64,000 nucleotides of DNA from Williamsia serinedens (GTDB lineage: Bacteria; Actinomycetota; Actinomycetes; Mycobacteriales; Mycobacteriaceae). How positions within the stretch are numbered: position 1 is the first letter of the stretch; each line of letters starts with the position of its first letter. Of this stretch, positions 18,232 through 27,625 are shown piece after piece. The stretch is from positions 23,041 through 87,040 of the forward strand of contig NZ_JAMTCG010000009.1 of assembly GCF_024171725.1 (NCBI RefSeq). The letters are read 5' to 3'. The notes under the pieces were generated by a model. It saw only the letters and a program-made list of their open reading frames with translations. It had not been told where the DNA came from and searched no databases. The position numbers and the translations under genes are program-made.

Positions 18232-18914
18232 GCGACGACCGCGGCGGTGCCATCGTCGGCGTCATCGACCGTGCCCAACGCCTGCAGGCGCCGGCGGTCG
18301 CCGCCTACGTCCGTCGGATGCGTTCGTCGCACCCCGACGAGTCGCCCGCGCAGATCGTCGAACGTCTCGAGAAGCGCTACCTGATGACCGTCACGTCCTC
18401 GGGCGGTGCGGTGGGCGCCACCGCGGCGGTCCCGGGCGTGGGCACCATCGCGTCGATCGCCGCGATCGGCGGCGAGTCCGCCTTCTTCGTGGAGGCGTCC
18501 GCGCTGCTCGCCCTCGCGGTGGCCGAGGTGCACGGCATCCCGATCGAGGAGGCCGAGCGTCGCCGCACGCTGGTTCTCGCGGTCGTCCTCGGCGAGGAGG
18601 GGCTCACCGCGCTGGCGAAGGCACTGGGGTCGCGGAACAACCCGCTGGGCCGCGTGGCCGGCGGTGCGCTGAACGGGCCCGCCCTGCGGAGCCTGAACAA
18701 GACGTTGCTCAAGCGGGTGGTGAAGAAGTACGCGGCGCGGCGTGCCCCGCTGATGGTCGGCAAGATGCTGCCGGCGGGCATCGGTGCCGCGGTCGGCGGT
18801 GCCGGGAACCGCGCCCTCGGACGGCGGATCGTCGCCAACGCCCGCGCGTCGTTCGGCCCGCCGCCCGCGACCTGGCCCGACGCGACGCCGGCGATCTCCG
18901 CACACGATCGGTGA
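18228..18914 (+). CDS. Small Ala/Gly-rich protein, possibly EcsC-like
   Basis: 228 aa. GTG start overlaps the reductase stop by 4 nt, and its own stop overlaps the ABC exporter start in the same way, so it belongs to a three-gene operon. The middle (about 55-115) is hydrophobic and glycine-rich with G-G-A-V-G-A-T and P-G-V-G-T, resembling EcsC family proteins, then a Lys/Arg-rich helix region and a G-A-A-V-G-G-A-G segment. It has no signal peptide or clear catalytic motif. It may be a peripheral membrane partner of the exporter. The EcsC assignment is tentative. Confidence 0.75.
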   Translation: MSDDRGGAIVGVIDRAQRLQAPAVAAYVRRMRSSHPDESPAQIVERLEKRYLMTVTSSGGAVGATAAVPGVGTIASIAAIGGESAFFVEASALLALAVAEVHGIPIEEAERRRTLVLAVVLGEEGLTALAKALGSRNNPLGRVAGGALNGPALRSLNKTLLKRVVKKYAARRAPLMVGKMLPAGIGAAVGGAGNRALGRRIVANARASFGPPPATWPDATPAISAHDR

Positions 18915-21900
18915 CGCGCGGCTGGATCAGGCGTCTCGCCGCCGAGTGCGCCCGCCATCGCGCGCTGCTCACGATCACGCTGGCGGTGACCGCCGTCGGT
19001 GTCGCCATCGACCTGTCGGTGCCGCTGGTGACCAAGGCCGCCATCGACACGGCGACCGGTGCCGCGTCGCACGGCTTCTCGATCGCGACCCTCGGCGGCG
19101 CGCTCGTCGCGCTGGGCGTCGTGCGGTTCGTCGCACAGTTCTTCCGTCGGCTGACCGCGGGCCGGCTCTCGCTCACGGTGCAGAACGTCCTGCGCACGTC
19201 GATCCTGTCCACGCTGCTGCGTCTCGACGGCCCGTCGGTGGACCGCATCGTCACCGGACAGGTGGTGTCACGGTCGATCTCGGACCTTCAGCTCGTGCAG
19301 GGACTCCTGGCCATGGTGCCGCTGTCCCTCGGTGCGGTCGTGCAGGTGGTGCTCGCGTTCGCCGTCATGGCCTACCTGTCGCCCCTGCTGACCCTGGTCG
19401 CACTGCTGGTCATCCCCCTCGTCGCGGTGGTCGCGTTCCGGACCCGACGGTCGCTGTTCGCGGCGACGTGGTCGGCGCAGCAGACCGCGGCCGACGTCGC
19501 GCAGCACGTCGAGGAGACGGTCACCGGCGTCCGCGTCGTGAAGGGCTTCGGGCAGGAGGAACGCTCGGTCGACGAGCTCGCCGGCCACGGACGCCGCCTG
19601 TTCTCGCAGCGCATGCGCGCGGCCCGGATCAACGCGCGTTTCTCCCCCACGATGAACGCGATCCCGCAGCTGGCCCTGGTCGCGATCGTCGCGCTCGGCG
19701 GGATCCTCACCGCCCGCGGTGACATCACCGTCGGGACGTTCCTCGCGTTCGCGACGTATGTCACCACCATGACCGGGCTCGCGCGGCTGCTGACGAACCT
19801 CGTCGTCTCCGCGCAGCTGGCCCGCGCGGCGGTGGAACGCGTCTACGACGTCATCGACCACCCCACCGACCCGCGGTACCTGTCCGAACCGGCACCCGGT
19901 GGCGCGCCTCCCGGATCGGTCGGTGTGCGCGTCTCCGACGTCGACGTCGACCTCCCCGACGGCACCGCGCTCTTCCGCGGACTCGACCTCTCGGTCGCGC
20001 CCGGTGAGGCGGTCGCCGTCGTCGGGCCGCCCGGCTCGGGCAAGTCGACGCTGGCCGCCGTGCTCGCCGGTCTGGCGCCCGCCCGTCGCGGGAGCGTCGA
20101 ACTCGTCGACGGCGCGACGGGGGTCGGTCTCGACGTCGCCGACGCCGACCTCGAGGCCATCCGATCGCGCATCGGCATCGTCTTCGACGACCCGTTCCTC
20201 TACTCCGACTCGATCGCGGCGAACATCGCCCTTGGTCCCGCGGCCGACGGCCTCGACGCCGGTTATCTGCGGGAGCGCGTCGAGAGGGCGGCGCGTCGGG
20301 CCGCGGCACACGACTTCATCGCGGCCCTGCCCGACGGCTACGACACGGTGGTCGGCGAACGCGGGTTGACCCTCTCGGGCGGTCAACGGCAGCGCATCGC
20401 CCTCGCCCGCGCCTTCTTCGTCGACCCACCGGTGCTGGTCCTCGACGACGCGACCTCGGCCGTCGACGCGACGACCGAGGCGGCGATCCTGGCCGAACTG
20501 CGCGAGACGCCGGGGCGCACCCTCGTGCTGATCGCGCACCGTCGGTCCACGCTCGCGCCGGCCGACCGGGTCGTCGTGCTCGACCGTGGACGCGTCGTCG
20601 AGTCCGGCCCACCCGCCGACGTCGCCGCGCGGTCCACCCTGTTCCGGTCGCTCATGGCCGACCCCGGCACGGCCACCACCCCGGCTGCCGACGACGTCGT
20701 GGTCGCACCCGTCCCGAACCGGGCCGCCCTCTGGCCGGAGGACACCGAGGTGCGCGACCCCGGCACGGGCGATCGGGTCCGCCCTGCCGCACCACCGCGT
20801 GCCGGGCGCCGCGGCGGAGGCGGCGTGTCCAGCGCGCTCGGATCCATGCCGGCCACCCCGGCGCTGCTCGAGGCGGTCGCGGAACTGCCGCCCGCCACCG
20901 AGGACCCACGGGTCGACGAGGCGGAGGCCCGCGCCCCCGACCCGGCGTTCTCACTGCGCGGGCTGCTGCGACCGGTACGCGGCCTGCTGCTGCTCGCCGT
21001 CGTCGCGGTCGCCGTCGACACCGCGACGGGTCTCGCGTTCCCGACCCTGGCGCGCCTCGGGGTGAACGCCGCGACGCAGGACCGGCTGTCGACGCTGTGG
21101 CTCACCACCGCCGCGGGACTGGTCGCGGTCGCCGTCGGGTGGATCGCGTTGTCGGTCACCACCATCACCAGCACCCGCGCCGGGGAGCGAGTCCTGTTCC
21201 GACTGCGGGTCCGCAGCTACGCCCACCTGCAGCGCCTCGGTCTCGACTACTACGAGCGCGAGCTGTCGGGCCGGATCATGACGCGGATGACGACCGACAT
21301 CGACGCGTTGTCGTCGTTCCTGCAGACGGGTCTGTCGACCACGGTGATCGCGCTGCTGACGATCGTCGGGGTCGCCGCGGCCCTCATCGTCACCGACCCG
21401 TCGCTCGGCGCGATCGTCGTCGTCGCCCTGGTCCCGCTGGGCATCGCGACGGTGGTGTTCCAGCGCGTCGCCTCGCGGGCCTACACGCGGTCGCGGGAAC
21501 TGGTGAGCGCGGTCAACGCCGACTTCCAGGAGAACATCGCGGGGCTGCGGACGACGACGAGCTACCGCAACGACAGCCGGGCCCGTGCCCGCTTCGGCGA
21601 CCTGGCCGGGCAGTACGTGGAGGCGCGCATGGTGTCGCAGCGCGCCATCTCGCTGTACTTCCCGTTCATCACCCTCGTCTCCGACCTCGCGACCGCCGCG
21701 GCGGTCGGCATCGGCGCGTCGCAGGTCGCGTCGGGGCAGACACAACCCGGCACCATCGTCGCGTTCGTGCTGTACCTCGGCATGCTGTTCAGCCCGGTGC
21801 AGCAGTTGAGCCAGGTGTTCGACGGCTACCAGCAGGCCGTCGTCGGACTCCGTCGCATCGGGGATCTGCTCCGGACCCCGAGCAGCCTCGAATCCGACCC

Positions 21901-22711
21901 CGCGACCGGCCCGACGGCGACCACGACGCCCTCGACGTCCGGTCCGTCGGCGCACGCCGAGCTCGACTCCGTCCGGTTCCGCTACTCCGGCGCCGCCGAC
22001 GACGCCCTGCGCGGTGTCGACCTCGACATCCCCGCCGGGACGTCCCTGGCCCTGGTCGGCCAGACCGGTGCGGGCAAATCGACCATCGTCAAGCTGCTGG
22101 CGCGCTTCTACGACCCCACCGACGGGTCGGTCCGGCTCGACGGCCGCGACATCCGCGAGGTGCCGCTGCGCGCGCACCGGAAGCGGCTCGGCGTGGTGCC
22201 GCAGGAGGCGCATCTGTTCACCGGGACGATCGCGTCGAACATCGCCTACGGCGACCCGACCGCGTCGCGCGAACGCATCGAGGCCGCCGCGGCGGCGGTC
22301 GGCGCACTCGACGTGATCGCCGGGATGCGGGGCGGGATGACCCACCGTGTCGGCGAACGCGGCCAGGGACTGTCGGCCGGTCAGCGACAGCTCATCGCCC
22401 TGGCGCGTGCCGAGCTGGTCGACCCCGACCTGCTGCTGCTCGACGAGGCCACGGCCACCCTCGACCAGGCGACCGAGCGACGGGTCCTCGACGCCGGCCG
22501 TCGCCTCGCGCGGTCCCGCACCGCGGTGATCGTCGCCCACCGACTGGCCACCGCCGCCCGCGCCGACCGCATCGCGGTGGTCGCCGACGGACGGATCGTC
22601 GAACTGGGAACCCATGCGGACCTGCTGGCGTTGAACGGCAGGTACCGGGTCCTGTGGGACACCGGTTCGGCGACGGGGCGAACCACCACCGAGACCGCCG
22701 ACGCGGGCTGA
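18911..22711 (+). CDS. Fused two-half multidrug ABC exporter
   Basis: 1266 aa holding a complete exporter in one chain: TMD1 (about 15-310), NBD1 with Walker A G-P-P-G-S-G-K-S-T near 371, L-S-G-G-Q near 487 and L-D-D-A-T-S-A-V-D near 510, a disordered linker (about 585-680), TMD2 (about 690-970), and NBD2 with G-Q-T-G-A-G-K-S-T near 1049, L-S-A-G-Q near 1153 and L-D-E-A-T-A-T-L-D near 1176. NBD1 has Asp in place of the catalytic Glu, so one composite ATP site is degenerate, as in heterodimeric exporters. It resembles M. tuberculosis Rv0194. The GTG start overlaps the previous stop by 4 nt. Confidence 0.93.
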   Translation: MTRGWIRRLAAECARHRALLTITLAVTAVGVAIDLSVPLVTKAAIDTATGAASHGFSIATLGGALVALGVVRFVAQFFRRLTAGRLSLTVQNVLRTSILSTLLRLDGPSVDRIVTGQVVSRSISDLQLVQGLLAMVPLSLGAVVQVVLAFAVMAYLSPLLTLVALLVIPLVAVVAFRTRRSLFAATWSAQQTAADVAQHVEETVTGVRVVKGFGQEERSVDELAGHGRRLFSQRMRAARINARFSPTMNAIPQLALVAIVALGGILTARGDITVGTFLAFATYVTTMTGLARLLTNLVVSAQLARAAVERVYDVIDHPTDPRYLSEPAPGGAPPGSVGVRVSDVDVDLPDGTALFRGLDLSVAPGEAVAVVGPPGSGKSTLAAVLAGLAPARRGSVELVDGATGVGLDVADADLEAIRSRIGIVFDDPFLYSDSIAANIALGPAADGLDAGYLRERVERAARRAAAHDFIAALPDGYDTVVGERGLTLSGGQRQRIALARAFFVDPPVLVLDDATSAVDATTEAAILAELRETPGRTLVLIAHRRSTLAPADRVVVLDRGRVVESGPPADVAARSTLFRSLMADPGTATTPAADDVVVAPVPNRAALWPEDTEVRDPGTGDRVRPAAPPRAGRRGGGGVSSALGSMPATPALLEAVAELPPATEDPRVDEAEARAPDPAFSLRGLLRPVRGLLLLAVVAVAVDTATGLAFPTLARLGVNAATQDRLSTLWLTTAAGLVAVAVGWIALSVTTITSTRAGERVLFRLRVRSYAHLQRLGLDYYERELSGRIMTRMTTDIDALSSFLQTGLSTTVIALLTIVGVAAALIVTDPSLGAIVVVALVPLGIATVVFQRVASRAYTRSRELVSAVNADFQENIAGLRTTTSYRNDSRARARFGDLAGQYVEARMVSQRAISLYFPFITLVSDLATAAAVGIGASQVASGQTQPGTIVAFVLYLGMLFSPVQQLSQVFDGYQQAVVGLRRIGDLLRTPSSLESDPATGPTATTTPSTSGPSAHAELDSVRFRYSGAADDALRGVDLDIPAGTSLALVGQTGAGKSTIVKLLARFYDPTDGSVRLDGRDIREVPLRAHRKRLGVVPQEAHLFTGTIASNIAYGDPTASRERIEAAAAAVGALDVIAGMRGGMTHRVGERGQGLSAGQRQLIALARAELVDPDLLLLDEATATLDQATERRVLDAGRRLARSRTAVIVAHRLATAARADRIAVVADGRIVELGTHADLLALNGRYRVLWDTGSATGRTTTETADAG

Positions 22712-22779
22712 GCCAGTACGCCGCGCGGTGGGTGTGGGCGACAACGCCGAGCCCGTATGCATCGCAGGTGAGCGGGGAC

Positions 22780-22785
22780 TAACCT
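22780..22785 (+). promoter_or_regulatory. Candidate -10 box upstream of kgd
   Basis: TAACCT fits TANNNT and lies in the 247-nt gap before kgd. If used it gives a 5' leader of about 165 nt. No -35 was recognised, and no structured riboswitch was seen in the leader. Confidence 0.3.
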
Positions 22786-22958
22786 TGCCGTGGTACCTCG
22801 GACGATGCGCGCGGGCCGGCTCCACCCGGCCACCCCCGCCTCGCGCGCGGTGCCTGACGCCGGTGGCCCGGGCGACCCCCGTCGCCACCGACATGGGTTC
22901 GGACACGACAACACTCCGACACGACGCGACGATCAGGGAATAGAGGCGAGAATCTGCC

Positions 22959-25900
22959 GTGAGCAGTTCGGTATCAGACTTCGGACAGAACGAGTGGCTG
23001 GTCGAGGAGATGTACCAGCGCTTCCGTGAGGATCCCGATTCCGTCGACCGCAGCTGGCACGACTTCCTCGAGTCCTACACCCCGCCCGCCGACTCCCCCG
23101 CCGGGAACGGGGCGTCGAGCAACGGCTCGTCGAACGGCGCGCACACGGCACCGACGAACGGCTCGCGCAACGGTGGGTCGCCCGCGAGCGTGACCGAGGC
23201 ACCGGCCACCAAGGCCGCCTCCGGCCAGGCCGTCGAGAGCCGCGACGGATCGGCCTCGTCGGCCGCCGACGCCCCGACCACGGGCACCGCTCCGCACACC
23301 ACCACCCCCGTGCAGAAGTCCTCGCCGAAGAAGGACACGACGGCACGTAACGCCGCCCCCGCGAAGGACGCGCCGGCGAAGTCCGGTGCGACGTCGGCCA
23401 AGGCTCCTGCGAAGGACGCGCCGGCGAAGGCCGCCGACAAGCCCACGGCGAAGGACGCACCGAAGGCGCAGGAGTCCGCTCCTGCCGAGGACACCTCGAA
23501 GGTGCTCCGCGGCGCGGCCGCGGCCGTCGCCAAGAACATGTCGGCGTCGTTGGAGATCCCGACCGCGACCAGCGTCCGGGCCGTCCCCGCGAAGCTGATG
23601 ATCGACAACCGCATCGTCGTCAACAACCACCTGGCGCGCACCCGCGGCGGCAAGATCTCGTTCACCCACATCCTGGGCTACGCGATCGTCCAGGCCGTGA
23701 AGTCGTTCCCGAACATGAACCGGCACTTCGCCGAGGTCGACGGGAAGCCGAACGCGATCACCCCGGCGCACACCAACCTCGGGCTCGCGATCGACCTGCA
23801 GGGCAAGGACGGCAACCGCTCGCTCGTCGTCGCCGCGATCAAGAACTGCGAGACGATGGGCTTCGGCGAGTTCCACGCCGCCTACGAGGACATCGTCAAG
23901 CGCGCGCGCGACGGCAAGCTGACCGCCGACGACTTCGCCGGCGTGACGATCTCGCTGACGAACCCGGGCACCATCGGCACCGTGCACTCGGTGCCGCGCC
24001 TGATGAAGGGTCAGGGCGCCATCATCGGCGCCGGTGCGATGGAGTACCCGGCCGAGTTCCAGGGTGCGAGCGACGAGCGCATCGCCGAGATGGGCGTCGG
24101 CAAGCTGATGACGCTGACGTCGACCTACGACCACCGCATCATCCAGGGTGCGGAGTCGGGTGACTTCCTCCGGACGATCCACCAGCTCCTGCTCGACGAC
24201 GCGTTCTACGACGAGATCTTCACCGCGTTCCACATCCCCTACGAGCCGATCCGGTGGCGCAAGGACATCGCGTCCCCCGCGGTCGACAAGAACGCGCGGG
24301 TCCTCGAGCTGATCGCGGCGTACCGCAGTCGCGGCCACCTCATGGCCGACATCGACCCGCTCATGATCGACTCCGACGCGCGGGCCGCCCACCCGGACCT
24401 CAACGTCCTCACCTACGACCTGACGCTCTGGGACCTCGACCGCGAGTTCACCGTCGGCGGGTTCCACGGCCAGGACCGGATGAAGCTGCGCGACGTCCTG
24501 TCGGTGCTGCGTGACGCCTACTGCCGCCACGTCGGTGTGGAGTACACCCACATCCTCGAGCCCGAGCAGCAGCAGTGGCTGCAGGAGCGCGTGGAGATCA
24601 AGCACGCGAAGCCGCCCGTGGGCGAGCAGAAGTACATCCTCAGCAAGCTGAACGCGGCCGAGGCGTTCGAGACGTTCCTGCAGACGAAGTACGTCGGCCA
24701 GAAGCGCTTCTCGCTCGAGGGTGCCGAGACCGTCATCCCGATGATGGACGGCGTCATCGACCAGAGCGCCGAGCACGGCCTCGACGAGGTCGTCATCGGC
24801 ATGCCGCACCGCGGGCGCCTCAACGTGCTCGCCAACATCGTCGGCAAGCCGTACTCGAAGATCTTCACCGAGTTCGAGGGCAACCTGAACCCGTCGCAGG
24901 CGCACGGCTCGGGTGACGTGAAGTACCACCTCGGCGCCGAGGGCAAGTACTACCAGATGTTCGGCGACAACGAGATCAACGTCTCGCTGACCGCGAACCC
25001 CTCGCACCTCGAGGCGGTCAACCCCGTGCTCGAGGGGCTCGTCCGCGCCAAGCAGGACCTGCTCGAGCGTCCGGACGAGGCGTTCACCGTGCTCCCGCTG
25101 ATGCTCCACGGCGACGCGGCGTTCGCGGGCCAGGGTGTCGTCGCCGAGACCCTGAACCTCGCGATGCTGCCCGGTTACCGCACCGGCGGCACCGTGCACA
25201 TCGTCGTCAACAACCAGGTCGGGTTCACCACGGCGCCGGAGCACTCGCGCTCGACGGAGTACTGCACCGACATCGCGAAGATGATCGGTGCGCCGATCTT
25301 CCACGTGAACGGCGACGACCCCGAGGCGTGCGTGTGGGCGGCGAAGCTCGCCGTCGACTACCGGCAGGCATTTCACAAGGACGTCGTCATCGACCTCGTC
25401 TGCTACCGCCGCCGCGGCCACAACGAGGGCGACGACCCGTCGATGACGCAGCCGGCGATGTACGACGTGATCGACACCAAGCGCGGCGTGCGCAAGAGCT
25501 ACACCGAGGCGCTGATCGGCCGTGGCGACATCTCGACCAAGGAGGCCGAGGACGCGCTCCGCGACTACCAGGGCCAGCTGGAGCGGGTGTTCAACGAGGT
25601 CAAGGAACTCGAGAAGTTCACCCCCGCGCCGAGCCCGTCGGTCGAGTCCGACCAGCAGCTCCCCGCGAAGCTGATGACCGGCATCGACAAGTCGGTGGTC
25701 GAGGCGATCGGCGACGCGTTCGCCGAGGTGCCCGAGGGCTTCTCACCGCACCAGCGCGTCAAGCCGGTGCTCACCCGCCGGCAGGAGATGTCCCGTGAGG
25801 GCGGCATCGACTGGGCGTTCGGCGAGTTGCTGGCGTTCGGGTCGCTCGTCGCCGAGGGCCGCACGGTGCGCCTGTCCGGTCAGGACTCGCGGCGCGGCAC

Positions 25901-26861
25901 GTTCTCCCAGCGTCACTCGGTCATCATCGACCGCAAGACCGGGCAGGAGTACACGCCGCTGAACCAGGTGGTGCAGACCGAGGGCGACAACGCCGGCGGC
26001 CGGTTCCTCGCCTACGACTCGCCGCTGTCGGAGTTCGCGGTGGTCGGCTTCGAGTACGGCTACTCGGTCGGCAACCCCGACGCGATGGTGGTGTGGGAGG
26101 CGCAGTTCGGCGACTTCGTCAACGGCGCCCAGTCGATCATCGACGAGTTCATCTCCTCCGGTGAGGCGAAGTGGGGCCAGCTCTCCGACGTCGTGCTGCT
26201 GCTGCCGCACGGCCACGAGGGCCAGGGTCCCGACCACACGTCGGGACGTATCGAGCGCTTCCTGCAGCTCTGTGCCGAGGGCTCGATGACGGTGGCTCAG
26301 CCGTCGACGCCGGCGAGCCACTTCCACCTGCTGCGCCGGCACGTGCTCGACGGCATCAGCCGGCCGCTGGTGGTCTTCACGCCGAAGTCGATGCTGCGCA
26401 ACAAGGCGGCGACGAGCCCGGTCGAGGAGTTCACCGGCGGCAAGTTCCTCTCGATCATCGACGACCCCACGGTCACCGACGACGCCGCGGCGGAGAAGGT
26501 CACCCGGGTGCTGCTGGTCAGCGGCAAGCTGTACTGGGACCTCGCGGCGCGAAAGAAGAAGGAGAACCGCGAGGACATCGCGATCGTCCGCATCGAGCAG
26601 CTGTACCCGATCCCGCACAAGCGGCTCGCGGCGACGCTGGACCGCTACCCGAACGCCGCCGACAAGCGGTGGGTGCAGGACGAGCCGGCCAACCAGGGCC
26701 CGTGGCCGTTCCTCGGACTGAACCTGCCCGAGGTGCTGCCCGAGCACTTCGGCAGCGGGTTCACCCGGGTGTCGCGTCGCGCGATGTCCGCCCCGTCGTC
26801 CGGTTCGAGCAAGGTCCACGCCGTCGAGCAGACGGAGATCCTGGACAAGGCGTTCGACTGA
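22959..26861 (+). CDS. kgd: Multifunctional 2-oxoglutarate metabolism enzyme (Kgd/SucA)
   Basis: 1300 aa. N-terminal OdhA peptide (about 1-40), an Ala/Lys/Pro-rich linker (about 45-180), an E2o-like succinyltransferase domain (about 190-430, with T-Y-D-H-R-I-I-Q-G near 388) and a ThDP-dependent E1o domain (about 445-1300, with H-G-D-A-A-F-A-G-Q near 716, the N-N-Q-V-G-F-T-T ThDP segment and G-H-E-G-Q-G-P-D-H). It converts 2-oxoglutarate to succinyl-CoA (with E2p/E3), succinic semialdehyde or 2-hydroxy-3-oxoadipate. The E2+E1 fusion is specific to Corynebacteriales and relatives. GTG start. The linker makes it longer than the roughly 1230 aa mycobacterial form. Confidence 0.97.
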   Translation: MSSSVSDFGQNEWLVEEMYQRFREDPDSVDRSWHDFLESYTPPADSPAGNGASSNGSSNGAHTAPTNGSRNGGSPASVTEAPATKAASGQAVESRDGSASSAADAPTTGTAPHTTTPVQKSSPKKDTTARNAAPAKDAPAKSGATSAKAPAKDAPAKAADKPTAKDAPKAQESAPAEDTSKVLRGAAAAVAKNMSASLEIPTATSVRAVPAKLMIDNRIVVNNHLARTRGGKISFTHILGYAIVQAVKSFPNMNRHFAEVDGKPNAITPAHTNLGLAIDLQGKDGNRSLVVAAIKNCETMGFGEFHAAYEDIVKRARDGKLTADDFAGVTISLTNPGTIGTVHSVPRLMKGQGAIIGAGAMEYPAEFQGASDERIAEMGVGKLMTLTSTYDHRIIQGAESGDFLRTIHQLLLDDAFYDEIFTAFHIPYEPIRWRKDIASPAVDKNARVLELIAAYRSRGHLMADIDPLMIDSDARAAHPDLNVLTYDLTLWDLDREFTVGGFHGQDRMKLRDVLSVLRDAYCRHVGVEYTHILEPEQQQWLQERVEIKHAKPPVGEQKYILSKLNAAEAFETFLQTKYVGQKRFSLEGAETVIPMMDGVIDQSAEHGLDEVVIGMPHRGRLNVLANIVGKPYSKIFTEFEGNLNPSQAHGSGDVKYHLGAEGKYYQMFGDNEINVSLTANPSHLEAVNPVLEGLVRAKQDLLERPDEAFTVLPLMLHGDAAFAGQGVVAETLNLAMLPGYRTGGTVHIVVNNQVGFTTAPEHSRSTEYCTDIAKMIGAPIFHVNGDDPEACVWAAKLAVDYRQAFHKDVVIDLVCYRRRGHNEGDDPSMTQPAMYDVIDTKRGVRKSYTEALIGRGDISTKEAEDALRDYQGQLERVFNEVKELEKFTPAPSPSVESDQQLPAKLMTGIDKSVVEAIGDAFAEVPEGFSPHQRVKPVLTRRQEMSREGGIDWAFGELLAFGSLVAEGRTVRLSGQDSRRGTFSQRHSVIIDRKTGQEYTPLNQVVQTEGDNAGGRFLAYDSPLSEFAVVGFEYGYSVGNPDAMVVWEAQFGDFVNGAQSIIDEFISSGEAKWGQLSDVVLLLPHGHEGQGPDHTSGRIERFLQLCAEGSMTVAQPSTPASHFHLLRRHVLDGISRPLVVFTPKSMLRNKAATSPVEEFTGGKFLSIIDDPTVTDDAAAEKVTRVLLVSGKLYWDLAARKKKENREDIAIVRIEQLYPIPHKRLAATLDRYPNAADKRWVQDEPANQGPWPFLGLNLPEVLPEHFGSGFTRVSRRAMSAPSSGSSKVHAVEQTEILDKAFD

Positions 26862-26873
26862 CTCGTCGGTGCT

Positions 26874-26909
26874 GACGGCCGCCCATCCAGTCTCGGATGG
26901 GCGGCCGTC
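26874..26909. terminator. Bidirectional terminator between kgd and tetR
   Basis: A perfect 15-bp stem, GACGGCCGCCCATCC (26874-26888) and its complement (26895-26909), with a 6-nt AGTCTC loop. It sits 12 nt after the kgd stop and 14 nt before the tetR stop on the other strand. There is no U-tract, as usual in GC-rich actinobacteria. Confidence 0.85.
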
Positions 26910-26923
26910 GCCGTCTCGGCAGG

Positions 26924-27556
26924 TCAGGAGGTCAGTGACATGGCGCTGGTGTCGACGCCCGACATCTCCCCGGCCACCGCGCCCAGGCTGGGCAGCGCCA
27001 CGGTGATGAGCTCGAGCAGCTCGTCGCGGGTCACCATCTCGTTCTTGAGCCACCGGATGGTGACGTCCTCGGTGAACGCGAGCCACCCGTTGATGGCCAG
27101 TTCGACCAGCGGCGACGGGTGCAGACCGACGAGTTCGACGCTGCCCAGCGTGCGCTGGACCATCACCGACCGGGTCTCGTCGAACACGGCCTGCATTGCC
27201 GGGTCGGACGACGCCGAGCCGCGCATGAGGGCCAGGTAGAGACTGCGGTTCTGCGTCACGAAGTCGACGAACCCGCGAATGGTGCCGCGCAGCACCTCGA
27301 TCGGGTCACCCAGTTCGAAGTCCGGTTCGGTCGCCCTCAGCATCCGCTGCGACTGCTCGCGGGCCATCGCGACGTGGAAGTCGTGCTTGGTGTCGAAGTA
27401 GTGGAAGATCAGAGCGCGGGACACCCCCACCGCCTCCGCGACGGCCTCCACCGTCACCTGGTCGAGCGGGCGGTCCGCCGCCATCGCCAGGCCCTCCTCG
27501 ATGAGCTGCACCCGCCGTGCCTCGGGCGTCATGCGGGTGCGCTTCTGGCCGGCCAT
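26924..27556 (-). CDS. TetR-family regulator of the monooxygenase operon
   Basis: 210 aa. HTH at about residues 15-60 (V-T-V-E-A-V-A-E-A-V-G-V-S-R-A-L-I-F-H-Y-F-D-T-K) and a C-terminal domain with the F-V-D-F-V-T-Q-N-R segment typical of this TetR group. The ATG at 27556 is chosen because the earlier TTG at 27583 lies inside the operator palindrome. A TACTAT box ends 6 nt upstream, so the message is probably leaderless. It is divergent from the monooxygenase gene and likely represses both directions. Confidence 0.9.
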   Translation of the reverse strand: MAGQKRTRMTPEARRVQLIEEGLAMAADRPLDQVTVEAVAEAVGVSRALIFHYFDTKHDFHVAMAREQSQRMLRATEPDFELGDPIEVLRGTIRGFVDFVTQNRSLYLALMRGSASSDPAMQAVFDETRSVMVQRTLGSVELVGLHPSPLVELAINGWLAFTEDVTIRWLKNEMVTRDELLELITVALPSLGAVAGEMSGVDTSAMSLTS

Positions 27557-27578
27557 GGGCCCATAGTACTGACTGACC

Positions 27579-27605
27579 GTCAATAGTCTATTGACCGCCC
27601 GTCAA
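27579..27605. promoter_or_regulatory. TetR operator palindromes
   Basis: GTCAATAGTCTATTGAC (27579-27595) is a perfect 17-bp palindrome around a single central T. Its right arm is reused in TTGAC-CGCCC-GTCAA (27591-27605), so three GTCAA/TTGAC half sites are spaced across the divergent promoter region. They overlap the -35 of the monooxygenase promoter. Confidence 0.75.
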
Positions 27606-27618
27606 TACTGTGTACGAT
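27591..27618 (+). promoter_or_regulatory. Promoter of the BVMO-SDR-esterase operon
   Basis: TTGACC (27591-27596), a 16-nt spacer and TACGAT (27613-27618) with a TGTG just before the -10 form a good housekeeping-sigma promoter. The ATG at 27626 is 7 nt past the -10, predicting leaderless or near-leaderless mRNA. The -35 lies in the TetR palindrome. Confidence 0.65.
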
Positions 27619-27625
27619 CTTACCC

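Noticed and set aside
22974..25421. An 815-codon minus-strand frame over kgd
   Set aside because: Shadow of kgd; composition is Val/Arg/Asp repeats with no family features.
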